From assembly GCA_030647435.1 (NCBI GenBank), contig JAUSJX010000029.1, positions 62,001 to 126,000 of the forward strand: a stretch of 64,000 nt of DNA, given 5' to 3'. The DNA comes from Candidatus Rokuibacteriota bacterium. GTDB taxonomy: Bacteria; Methylomirabilota; Methylomirabilia; Rokubacteriales; CSP1-6. Below the pieces are notes generated by a model, which did no database searches, was not told the DNA's origin, and saw only the letters and a list, made by a program, of their open reading frames with translations. The translations under genes were made by a program, and so were the position numbers. The stretch's first letter is position 1. The number at the start of each line of letters is the position of its first letter. Shown in pieces: positions 19,528 to 27,152 of this stretch.

Positions 19528-21537
19528 TCAACGCAGCGAGACGATCTTCCCGGTGTCCCGGTCGAAGCACTGCGCCTTACGCAGATCAACCGCCCAGCGA
19601 TTGTCCGCCGGAATGCGCTGCATGTACGGCTTCGCTTCGTCACAAAAGCCGCGGATCACGAGTGCGCGGACCAAATTTGCATTAGCGTTGATGCGTAGAT
19701 CGCGCTCATTTGGTTTTTCCTTTCCGCCGAGCCGCTGGTAGCGCGCCTCGAGCCTGGGCACCGCGTAGCGCAGATCGCCAATCCCGGCGATCCAGTTGAG
19801 CTGGTTCACCATCGCAAGACCGCGTCTGGCTCGGAGAAACGTTGCCTCGTCGTCGCTGAGACCGTCAGGCGTCTGCATCGCGGCTGAGAAGATTGCTGCT
19901 TTCTCCGCATCGGTAGCATTTGCCGCGGCCTTCTTCGCCTGCACGTAGTCCGGGCACGCTGAGACACCGCACAAGGCATCATTGAACGCCAAGGTGGTAT
20001 TCCAAGCCTCGATCGTCAGCGCATATATCGGATCGCGCTGATTCGTTTCGCTCTGCCGCTCATAGACGGCAAGCATGTCGTAGGGATGGACCTGAAGCCC
20101 CCCCGCAGCGGCGTAGGCCGCCAGGAAGACCGGATCGCTGGCCGCCTTCCGCATCAGTTGCGTCGCATACCATCCGTTCAGCAATCTGGGCAATCTCTGG
20201 GTGAAGAACTCCTCGTGGAACACCTTGTCCTCTGCCAGATTGCCGTGCACGCTATACACACGCGTGGCGTCGGCCGCGCGCGACTGAATCGCAGTTGGCA
20301 TCGCCGAGTTGAATGGTACTCTGCCGTCCCCGTCCACCGTGTGCCATTCCTCGCGCGCATCGGGCGCGTAGGTCGGCGGCACGAGCTTCGCTTGCATCGG
20401 CGTGTCCCACATTTCGCTCGCGAAGAGGTAGGTCGGCGACGTTAGTGGCTCGACTCTGAACGTCGCGCGGAAGTCGTTCGCGACGGAAAGCACGTAACCG
20501 TAGCCCTCTGGGAGCGGTTTGCCCGACAGCAGGCCTGAACCGGTCGACCCGGTCCAGAAGAGCGATTCGTAGTGACTAACTACGGCTGGGTCGGTGTCGT
20601 CGCCCGGGTTTCTCGGCACCGCCGCGCAATTTGTATCGTCCTTAGTCTGCGCCGCAGGCGGGCTGAGGTCAAACGCCCCCGGCCAGGTGAGGACGAGCGG
20701 GCGCACGTCGTCGCTGAAGAATCCGGTCACGGCATTTACAACGCGATCCTTCATGTTCTTTACGTCGGTCGCGAATCGTCCGAGCCAGCCCTTGGTCGTG
20801 TGGCGGTCGTTTGCGGTCGGCTGTACGTAACCTTTCGATATCATGCGTACGATCTCGCAGGAGCCAGCGAGAGGCGATCCAAGCGTCACCACCGCAATTA
20901 CGGGCACGCCGCCAGGAAGCACACCGTCCGCCGCGTTGTCCCGATGCCACTGGTACGTGACCAAACCGCCCATGCTGTGCGCGATCACGATCAGGGCCTC
21001 GATGCCCTTAAGTGCCTCGGCGGTCTCAATGCAGCGTTTCAGGTCGCGGGCTCCGGCGCGGATGTCGCGCCGCCAATCGTAGCCGCACGCCACAATGCGA
21101 TCCGGCGCAATGCCGGCCCGTACCGCGTTGGCGCGGATTAGGGTCATCGCATCGCCATACAGGTCCAGGGTTCCATTGCCGTCCGCGATCGTCGCGCTCA
21201 CGTCCGACTCCGCACTCGGGTCGATCAACCCGGACGGCAGTCGCAGACCGTCCGACATTCGAAGGCTGTAACCCCAGATTTCCTCGCCCGTCCCACTCTT
21301 GAGCGCAGAGCCGAGAATCCCCGGCACGAATACGAGGCCGACGTTAACTTTACGCCGCCTTAGTTCATCGCGATACGCTGGCACCTTGTCCACGCGTTCG
21401 ACCGACGCGAGGAAGTTGACAATCGTGGACCCGTTTCGGGAGTCGTTCTTCGTCAGCCAGTCCCTCAGCTGCGCATGCGAGGTGCCGGTCGCCACGAACA
21501 CAGACGCCATGCCGACGAGAATCAGTATGCGCTTCAT
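19528..21537 (-). CDS. Exported LCAT-like lipase/acyltransferase
   Basis: 669 residues from the ATG at 21537, which has AAGGAGAG upstream and opens a Sec signal peptide (MKRILILVGMASVFVATGTSHA). An alpha/beta-hydrolase of the lecithin:cholesterol acyltransferase type is indicated by GLVFVPGILGSAL (oxyanion region), GYDWRRD and the nucleophile elbow IAHSMGGLVTYQW with Ser; GDGRVPFNSA and VHGNLAEDKVFH probably hold the other triad residues. The C-terminal ~200 residues are helical and unassigned. Periplasmic or secreted lipid hydrolysis is inferred. An in-frame TTG/ATG upstream (21588) would precede the signal peptide and is not used. Confidence 0.8.
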   Translation of the reverse strand: MKRILILVGMASVFVATGTSHAQLRDWLTKNDSRNGSTIVNFLASVERVDKVPAYRDELRRRKVNVGLVFVPGILGSALKSGTGEEIWGYSLRMSDGLRLPSGLIDPSAESDVSATIADGNGTLDLYGDAMTLIRANAVRAGIAPDRIVACGYDWRRDIRAGARDLKRCIETAEALKGIEALIVIAHSMGGLVTYQWHRDNAADGVLPGGVPVIAVVTLGSPLAGSCEIVRMISKGYVQPTANDRHTTKGWLGRFATDVKNMKDRVVNAVTGFFSDDVRPLVLTWPGAFDLSPPAAQTKDDTNCAAVPRNPGDDTDPAVVSHYESLFWTGSTGSGLLSGKPLPEGYGYVLSVANDFRATFRVEPLTSPTYLFASEMWDTPMQAKLVPPTYAPDAREEWHTVDGDGRVPFNSAMPTAIQSRAADATRVYSVHGNLAEDKVFHEEFFTQRLPRLLNGWYATQLMRKAASDPVFLAAYAAAGGLQVHPYDMLAVYERQSETNQRDPIYALTIEAWNTTLAFNDALCGVSACPDYVQAKKAAANATDAEKAAIFSAAMQTPDGLSDDEATFLRARRGLAMVNQLNWIAGIGDLRYAVPRLEARYQRLGGKEKPNERDLRINANANLVRALVIRGFCDEAKPYMQRIPADNRWAVDLRKAQCFDRDTGKIVSLR

Positions 21538-21701
21538 GGATGTCTCTCCTTGAGAGAACACTCGCTTCACCATTCCGCTCTCTCTCACGCTGAGTCGAAC
21601 TTCCAGAAAGAGAGTAATTAGTCATTCCAGAATTCCGTCCTTCGCTCCATTCAAAGATTCCCGATCACAGATTTATCATCTGGAGTCCACATTCCTTCAA
21701 G

Positions 21702-23138
21702 TCAGAGGCCACAGGAACTCAAATCTGCCCCTACTGCCTTCGCAAACCATGTCTTGACGATAGTCGCGCGACGCTTGAAGTCCTTCACATCGTCGGGTCG
21801 AAAGTATTTCTCTACTCCCTCTCTCCAGGTCCCTAGAAGCGCGCACTCACCATACGGCTGCTCTCGAGCACGCAAAAATGCCACAATCCGAACGACCGCC
21901 GCCTCACCCCACTTGTTGGAAAAGTCCGCGGCTAACAGCCTGGCAAGCAGTTCAGCCTTCCCGGAGAAGCGGATCGTGGCGAGCTTGTAGTCTGCATTGG
22001 CCATTTCGAGCAATCCAGTGGCGTAGACCTCGATAACTCGATCGCCATGGATACCAAGCCGATCGTTGAATCGTCTTGTGACGTCGGAGTACATGATCCG
22101 GAGGTCTCTCAACCGCATTGCTTCGATTGGTCGAAGGAAACGATTGCTCCAGTCAGCTTCTTCCGCGTCCGTCTTATCGATGAGGTAGTCGGCTGCAAAC
22201 TTACGGGCATCATTTCTCCCCTGACCAAGGTCCAACTGGCGAGGGCCGAATGCTAGCCCGCTATTGTCCAAGGCGTCGCTCACGGACAGCGGGTTAGCCT
22301 TCCCGAGTTCTGTTTCCATGAATGCGACGTTCAAGATGCAGGCCGCTAAGTCGGGCCGACTTCCGCAATCATTTCCACGTCTTTTAAGTTCCTCAAAGGT
22401 GGCCGCTTTGAACCTCTCTCTGTCCTCCTTTTCAATGGCTGGAGCTGAGTATCGGGACCTGCGAATGATGTTGAACAGCAGCCGCTCGAAGTGAACCGGA
22501 CGGGCCCGCGGATCCGTAGAGTTACGAACGTTGCTAATGTACAGGTCAAACCGCTGTCGCCAAAAGACGTCTTGCCGAAGTTTAGCTAGATTTATCAAGT
22601 AGAATTGTTCAGAACTGTCAAACGCAACGAACCTAGACACCCCCTCACCGACCGATATAAGTTTGGGTGTCTTGCGCTCCCATCCAGACACTAAATAAGG
22701 CACTCCCCCATGGGCTTCGTAGACGGGTGCCATAACCCGGAACATCAGCCGAATACAAGGTTGCTTGTCCGACTCATCTTTGTTTGTCACGTGAACGCCC
22801 ATAAATTCGAACGGGACACCACCGTAGGTTACCCTAGTAGACGGCCATTTCGTCCAATCCAGCCGCACATCTTCGGGCATCTCATAGGGCGACACGGCAG
22901 TTTGTGCGTTCGGTGGTGGCTGGGTATACGAGATATCTCCAGCTCTAACCTTCGGGATTGACGGCGGGCTCGCGGGGTCGCCAGATCCTCGGTGGTCATA
23001 GGCGATTAGCCGCGCTTGCGCACCCGCATCACTGTTCAAGCACTTGGGGTTCACGCCTGCGATTGCGTCATGCGGAATCAAGGCCGGGTACAACAGAATA
23101 AGCGGCGCGAGTAACGCTAGTGCTAACGATCTACACAT
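21702..23138 (-). CDS. Exported protein with possible lysozyme-like region
   Basis: 478 residues from the ATG at 23138; the first ~27 residues (MCRSLALALLAPLILLYPAL and beyond) look like a Sec signal. I do not recognise the family. The segment NVAFMETELGKANPLSVSDA followed by SGLAFGPRQLDLGQGRND recalls the Glu-helix and Gly-rich turn of lysozyme-like domains, so a muramidase role is conceivable but weak. Cys residues at the start and end of the mature protein fit an extracytoplasmic location. It lies between the lipase and the lipoprotein, all on the same strand, in the island. Confidence 0.6.
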   Translation of the reverse strand: MCRSLALALLAPLILLYPALIPHDAIAGVNPKCLNSDAGAQARLIAYDHRGSGDPASPPSIPKVRAGDISYTQPPPNAQTAVSPYEMPEDVRLDWTKWPSTRVTYGGVPFEFMGVHVTNKDESDKQPCIRLMFRVMAPVYEAHGGVPYLVSGWERKTPKLISVGEGVSRFVAFDSSEQFYLINLAKLRQDVFWRQRFDLYISNVRNSTDPRARPVHFERLLFNIIRRSRYSAPAIEKEDRERFKAATFEELKRRGNDCGSRPDLAACILNVAFMETELGKANPLSVSDALDNSGLAFGPRQLDLGQGRNDARKFAADYLIDKTDAEEADWSNRFLRPIEAMRLRDLRIMYSDVTRRFNDRLGIHGDRVIEVYATGLLEMANADYKLATIRFSGKAELLARLLAADFSNKWGEAAVVRIVAFLRAREQPYGECALLGTWREGVEKYFRPDDVKDFKRRATIVKTWFAKAVGADLSSCGL

Positions 23139-23455
23139 GGCTCCGGCCAACACTATCTGTAGTTTCGGGCGGGAGCTGGAACGCCGATGCAGTTGATGGC
23201 TGCGCCATTCCCACAAGCGCCACTATCAACCAAACCATTGCGAATCATACACTCTTAACTGGAGAAGAACCTAGCACGCTCGCCTCCTCCCTGCGCTCTT
23301 CACGAACCGGCGGAGCGGCCAGTGCTCTTGCCACCTGACTCCCTGGAGGCAGGTTAGCCAAGTGTTCCCGGAGCTTGCTTCCTCACACGAATTCTTGGGT
23401 ACTCGTGCCCGGCCTCGATCGCGGCCCCTGCATAGCTTCGGAATCGCCTGCTCTA
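23139..23455. other. 317-base gap without a convincing gene
   Basis: Separates two - strand island genes. It presumably holds the promoter of the downstream exported protein and the end of the lipoprotein operon. Only a weak stem (CCTGACTCCCTGGAGGCAGG) is seen near 23335-23355; no RNA gene or ORF with family support. Confidence 0.4.
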
Positions 23456-24391
23456 CTAAGGCTTCTCATACGTGTAACTCTGTCCGCCTGGAATGATCAC
23501 TCCGTCGATCTTTAGTCTTACAACCACGCGATCCTTGCCCTCTGGCTTCGACGGCATCGTAACCTCGACCGTGTCCGCGGACTTCACCTCGGCCTTGGCG
23601 GACTCCCCATCGATGAGGGCCTGGATCTTGCCCTTGAACTTAGTCAGGTCGACCCCACTCGTCGTTAGGGTCGCAGGCTTTTGCGCCTTGCCGGAAGCGG
23701 GGTCAATCGCTACGAGCGCAGCCTTCTCAACGAGCGCGAGTTTGTCCTGCATTTGTTGAGTAGCCTGCTCCTTCTGTGCGGCCGCCGCCGCCGCGGCTGC
23801 CGCCTCGGACCGCTTCGTCTCCAGCCAGATTGCAGCCGCCTCCACCTTATCGTGAAGAATCACAGTCGCAGCCGTATAGGATTGCGCTGTGGGGGGCGTC
23901 CCCACTCTTCTGGCGGCCTCGGCAAGAGCCGACGCAATTTCGTTCGCTGCCACTGTGTAAAAGCCTGCTCGGGCGCTGTTGTTGAGCAGGCCGAAGAACC
24001 CGGAGGCAAAGCCGCTCGACACGCCGATGAGACCAATCGTCGTGGTAGACGCGGCAGCGGCTATGCCAAGGCCACCGACTGCACTGAGCGCGCCGAGCGC
24101 GATGGTGCCCGCAAGGTAAATCGACCATTCGTTCATGGTCGCACGGGTCCGATACGCTTCGTTGAGCTGCTGGGCCCATTCCACGTGGCTGAGGTACCCT
24201 TCACAGTCGAGCGCGAGTAAGGTTCCGGCGATCCTGTCGCGCCTAGCGCACTCAGTCTGAACATTGCTGCTGGGCGTGATTGCCGGGCTATCCGGACGGA
24301 CCCCGAAATAGGTTCCGAACGTGCCACAGCCACTGGAAAGAAGTGAGGCGGCGACTAGCAAGGCAATCGCACGGCGCGAGGGCCTTCCCAT
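23456..24391 (-). CDS. Putative lipoprotein with hydrophobic helical segment
   Basis: 311 residues from the ATG at 24391, chosen because it begins a lipoprotein signal (MGRPSRRAIALLVAASLLSS then GC). Longer in-frame starts up to 24601 would bury that signal. After ~90 residues comes a Gly/Ala-rich hydrophobic region (IYLAGTIALGALSAVGGLGI, GLIGVSSGFASGFFGLL) that could form two membrane helices, then an Ala-rich helix and a beta-rich C-terminus. No family recognised. Membrane-anchored cell-envelope role inferred only from topology. Confidence 0.65.
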   Translation of the reverse strand: MGRPSRRAIALLVAASLLSSGCGTFGTYFGVRPDSPAITPSSNVQTECARRDRIAGTLLALDCEGYLSHVEWAQQLNEAYRTRATMNEWSIYLAGTIALGALSAVGGLGIAAAASTTTIGLIGVSSGFASGFFGLLNNSARAGFYTVAANEIASALAEAARRVGTPPTAQSYTAATVILHDKVEAAAIWLETKRSEAAAAAAAAAQKEQATQQMQDKLALVEKAALVAIDPASGKAQKPATLTTSGVDLTKFKGKIQALIDGESAKAEVKSADTVEVTMPSKPEGKDRVVVRLKIDGVIIPGGQSYTYEKP

Positions 24392-24590
24392 CCATCCCTG
24401 AACACAAAGGAGTGGACACATGGAGATCCGAAGCCCGGGCGAGTTGATGAGATTCATTCTGTACCTCATGTCGGAGGACAAAAGGCTCTGCGGAGCTTCT
24501 CTTGGATCTGGAAGGAAGCCATGCCGCCCCCTTGGTGACCGGCAGTCCGACGCATAGGAGCCTCCTTCTACAGGGTCGGCGGGCCCTGGG

Positions 24591-24612
24591 CCATACGTCA
24601 CTTGACGTATGG
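24591..24612. promoter_or_regulatory. 22-bp perfect dyad, candidate operator
   Basis: CCATACGTCA-CT-TGACGTATGG has 10-bp perfect arms and a 2-base centre, about 104 bases upstream of the LuxR-type gene and upstream of the divergent lipoprotein gene. Length and symmetry match the binding site of a dimeric regulator such as LuxR. The rest of 24392-24716 shows no gene. No U-tract follows, which argues against a terminator. Confidence 0.55.
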
Positions 24613-24716
24613 GCTGTAGGACGTCGGCTCGGGCGACTTGACTAAGGCAACGGCCTGCCGCACTGTTCCGGCACCGACCAGCAGTTCACGACCAGTCCGA
24701 CAGCTGAGGGCAGAGA

Positions 24717-25802
24717 ATGCATCGATTGAGCCGCCGTGATCTAGGGGCCGCCCTGGATTGCCTGCGGATGACCTACGCGACGCTGGATCTTGAGGCGTTC
24801 CCGCGACAGGCCGTTGCGGGGTTGCTCCGGGTCGTGCCGGCTCCCTTCGGCTCGTACAACGAGATCGAACGCGGGGCGACACGGATCAGGTATGTGGTGG
24901 AGCCGAGAGATGCCCGGATACCACATCTCGAGCTGAGTGCCGGACAGTATCGGCACGAGCAGCCGGTGCTCGCCCATTACCTGCGGACGGGCGATGGGTC
25001 ACCACACAAGCTGTCTGACTTCCTGACCCCCCAGCAATTGCACAGCCTGTCGATTTACAACGAGAACTATCGCCGCACCGGGGTGGAGTACCAGATGACG
25101 TTCATGCTCAAGAGCCTCCAGCGGCAGTCGGCCCCGACGATCGCCATCGCGCTCGATCGAGGCCGTGCCGAGGCCGATTTCACCGAGCGTGACCGGCTCA
25201 TCTTGAGCCTGCTCCGCCCTCACCTGATGACCGCCTACGCGAACGCAGAGACCGTGTCCACGCTCCGCCGGACGGCCCCCGCGGCAGGCGTGGCACCGGA
25301 GACGCGCCGGCGTGAGGTCGTCTTCTTGCGCCGGAGCGGCCGGCACCTCATCTCCCCGCGCGCAAGATACTGGCTGACGCTGTACTTTGACGACGGCGCG
25401 GCGCGAGGGCATCAGCTGCCCGAGGACCTCCAGCGCTGGGTCCGGGAGCAGGCGGAGCGCCTGGGCCGCGGCAACACGCTGACTGCACCGCCTCGGCCCC
25501 TGGTCGTGCAGCGGGAGGATACGCGTCTCAGCATCCGGCTGATTCCTGACTCGCCGGACGATCTCCTTGTCCTTGAGGAAGAAAAGACGAAGGTCGACTA
25601 CGCGGCGCTCCTACAGCCCGGGCTGACCCCGCGCGAGGCCGAGGTCCTCCACTGGGTGGCAGAAGGCAAGACGAACAAGGACATCGGGACGATCCTTCGG
25701 GCAAGTCCCCGCACGGTGGGCAAACATCTCGAGCGGGTCTTCTCGAAGCTGGGCGTCGAAACACGCACCGCTGCGGTCGCCCGCGCCCACGCTTCCGCCT
25801 GA
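24717..25802 (+). CDS. LuxR-family transcriptional regulator
   Basis: 361 residues. The C-terminal ~60 residues are a LuxR-type helix-turn-helix (LTPREAEVLHWVAEGKTNKD, then RTVGKHLERVFSKLGVETRT). The N-terminal ~280 residues resemble a GAF-like sensory region but lack a motif that would name a ligand; there is no receiver Asp pocket and no acyl-homoserine-lactone signature that I can see. Divergent to the island lipoprotein, with a dyad between them that may be its own operator. Confidence 0.88.
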   Translation: MHRLSRRDLGAALDCLRMTYATLDLEAFPRQAVAGLLRVVPAPFGSYNEIERGATRIRYVVEPRDARIPHLELSAGQYRHEQPVLAHYLRTGDGSPHKLSDFLTPQQLHSLSIYNENYRRTGVEYQMTFMLKSLQRQSAPTIAIALDRGRAEADFTERDRLILSLLRPHLMTAYANAETVSTLRRTAPAAGVAPETRRREVVFLRRSGRHLISPRARYWLTLYFDDGAARGHQLPEDLQRWVREQAERLGRGNTLTAPPRPLVVQREDTRLSIRLIPDSPDDLLVLEEEKTKVDYAALLQPGLTPREAEVLHWVAEGKTNKDIGTILRASPRTVGKHLERVFSKLGVETRTAAVARAHASA

Positions 25803-25818
25803 GACGCGCGGCTCAGCC

Positions 25819-26646
25819 CTACGCGAGGCCCTCCTCGAACAGCTTCGCCTCGCGCTCGCGCCGGTCGCGCAGGCCGTTGCCCTCGGGCCAGAGCCGCTTC
25901 ATGGCGCGCAGCGCGGCGGGGACATCAGCCGTGCGCCCGGCGGCGACGGCGTCGCGGATATCACGCATTTCCTTGCGGCTGCCCGGGTAGCCGGGCGTGT
26001 CAGCCATGGCGCTGCCACGGTTGTAGACCAGGCTGACCAGCACGCCGAGGCAGAGCGGGGACAGCAGCGCCGGGCCCGTGAAGGTGGCGCGGGTGGTAGC
26101 AATCTCCGCCGGCAGTGTGCGGCGAATAAACACGGTCCAAGCAGCGTGCCAGGGGATGGTGTTGCCTGTGAGCTGCGCCGGGCCGGCCGAGGCGGCCTGA
26201 CCCTTGCGGCCGAGCCAGGGGCGCAGCCCCCCTATCTGCGCCGGAGTGAGCAGATTCGACCAGTCGGCGTCGAAGGCGACCTGATAGCCGAGGTCATAGC
26301 CGACGCCTATCGTGACTCCGCTGGCGCCGCCGGGCCATGTGGGGCGGGTGCACTGGGTGTCGTAGTATCCGCGGCTTCCTACCTCCTCGCGGGCGATGAA
26401 AGCGACCGCGCGCGCCGGGATGTCGGGAGAAGGTTCGGGTAGGCCGCGCAGTCTCTGCCATGTGGCGGCATCGATGGTGCCGTTGTTCGGTAGGCCGCTG
26501 GCCGCCTGAAACTCGCGCACTGCCGCCTCAGTGCCGCCACCGAAGCCTCCGTCAAGATCGAGGATCGCGCCGGCGCGGTTCAGCAAACCCTGCGCCTCGA
26601 TCACATCTACGCCTTTGTCGTGTTGCTTCAGCACACGGTCAGGCAT
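25819..26646 (-). CDS. PG-binding and lysozyme-like domain protein (endolysin-like)
   Basis: 275 residues from the ATG at 26646 (MPDRVLKQHDKGVDVIEAQG). N-terminal peptidoglycan-binding domain 1 (DLDGGFGGGTEAAVREFQAA, NNGTIDAATWQRL) is followed by a lysozyme-like catalytic region: FIAREEVGSRGYYDTQ provides a Glu, then GGASGVTIGVGYDLGYQ and LVSLVYNRGSAM, as in GH24/pesticin-like enzymes. No signal peptide is evident, so export would need a holin-like or other route; a phage origin is plausible. It is convergent with the LuxR gene, the two ends being 17 bases apart. Confidence 0.78.
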   Translation of the reverse strand: MPDRVLKQHDKGVDVIEAQGLLNRAGAILDLDGGFGGGTEAAVREFQAASGLPNNGTIDAATWQRLRGLPEPSPDIPARAVAFIAREEVGSRGYYDTQCTRPTWPGGASGVTIGVGYDLGYQVAFDADWSNLLTPAQIGGLRPWLGRKGQAASAGPAQLTGNTIPWHAAWTVFIRRTLPAEIATTRATFTGPALLSPLCLGVLVSLVYNRGSAMADTPGYPGSRKEMRDIRDAVAAGRTADVPAALRAMKRLWPEGNGLRDRREREAKLFEEGLA

Positions 26647-26907
26647 GGAAGGGGCTCCGATCCAATGCTGTAGTAGCAGCCAGCCCAGTGTGGCGCATGG
26701 CACGAACTACCGGAAGACCTTCTGGACACTGCACTGACGGGTTCAGGTCAGAGATCATTCCGCTGTGGCATTCCATCTTGCGGCAAGAGTAGCTGCCCGT
26801 CGATTCTAGTCAACGGAAATCTGCCCTTACTCGGTGTGAAGGCAGCGCCGAGTGCCTCGGAAAGAGCGAGCGGCCCCGGTTGGCGAGGATCCCCTGAGGC
26901 GGTCGGG

Positions 26908-26940
26908 CCCGGCTTACAGGCCCGCTCCGGTGCGATTTAT
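26908..26940 (+). repeat. Direct repeat, right copy (candidate attR)
   Basis: Free-standing copy of the rnpB 3' end (CCCGGCTTACAGGCCC, five bases, GGTGCGATTTAT), 31 of 33 identical to 17173-17205. No other part of rnpB precedes it. The surrounding gap 26647-26953 contains no gene that I can support. Downstream of it the strand bias and polyphosphate operon resume. Confidence 0.75.
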
Positions 26941-26953
26941 TCCCGGTAACCAT

Positions 26954-27112
26954 TCAGCGCCCACGCCGGCGGCGCCGTTTGGCAGTGGTGCGGCCGGGCG
27001 ATCGCCGGGTGCCGTGCCGCAGGCCGTCCATGAAGATGCCGCGGCAGGCCTCGCTGCAGAATCGCTTCGCGTCGTCGGTGAGCTCTTTCCCGCACGCTTC
27101 GCATTTCATCAT
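26954..27112 (-). CDS. Small Cys4 zinc-finger-like protein
   Basis: 52 residues from the ATG at 27112 (or 27109), with GAGGAG upstream. Contains CEACGKELTDDAKRFCSEAC, a CxxC...CxxxC metal-binding knuckle similar to TRASH/zinc-ribbon modules, followed by a very basic tail (TAKRRRRRGR) that suggests nucleic-acid or polyphosphate contact. It is the last gene of the ppk operon, 40 bases after ppk. Function unknown. Confidence 0.7.
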   Translation of the reverse strand: MMKCEACGKELTDDAKRFCSEACRGIFMDGLRHGTRRSPGRTTAKRRRRRGR

Positions 27113-27152
27113 GGCCGAACTCCTCTGAGAGCAGCGTGGATCGTTGGGGAGA

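Larger units (their letters stand above)
17206..26940. mobile_element. Probable genomic island integrated at the rnpB 3' end
   Basis: The region is bounded by 31/33-identical direct repeats, one completing rnpB and one free-standing. Its interior contains an IS, exported or secreted proteins and a regulator unrelated to the conserved neighbours, and much of 19.4-24.5 kb is visibly less GC-rich than the flanks. No intact integrase is inside. The nearest recombinase is the frameshifted one on the other side of rnpB. The boundaries are inferred from the repeat only. Confidence 0.6.
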
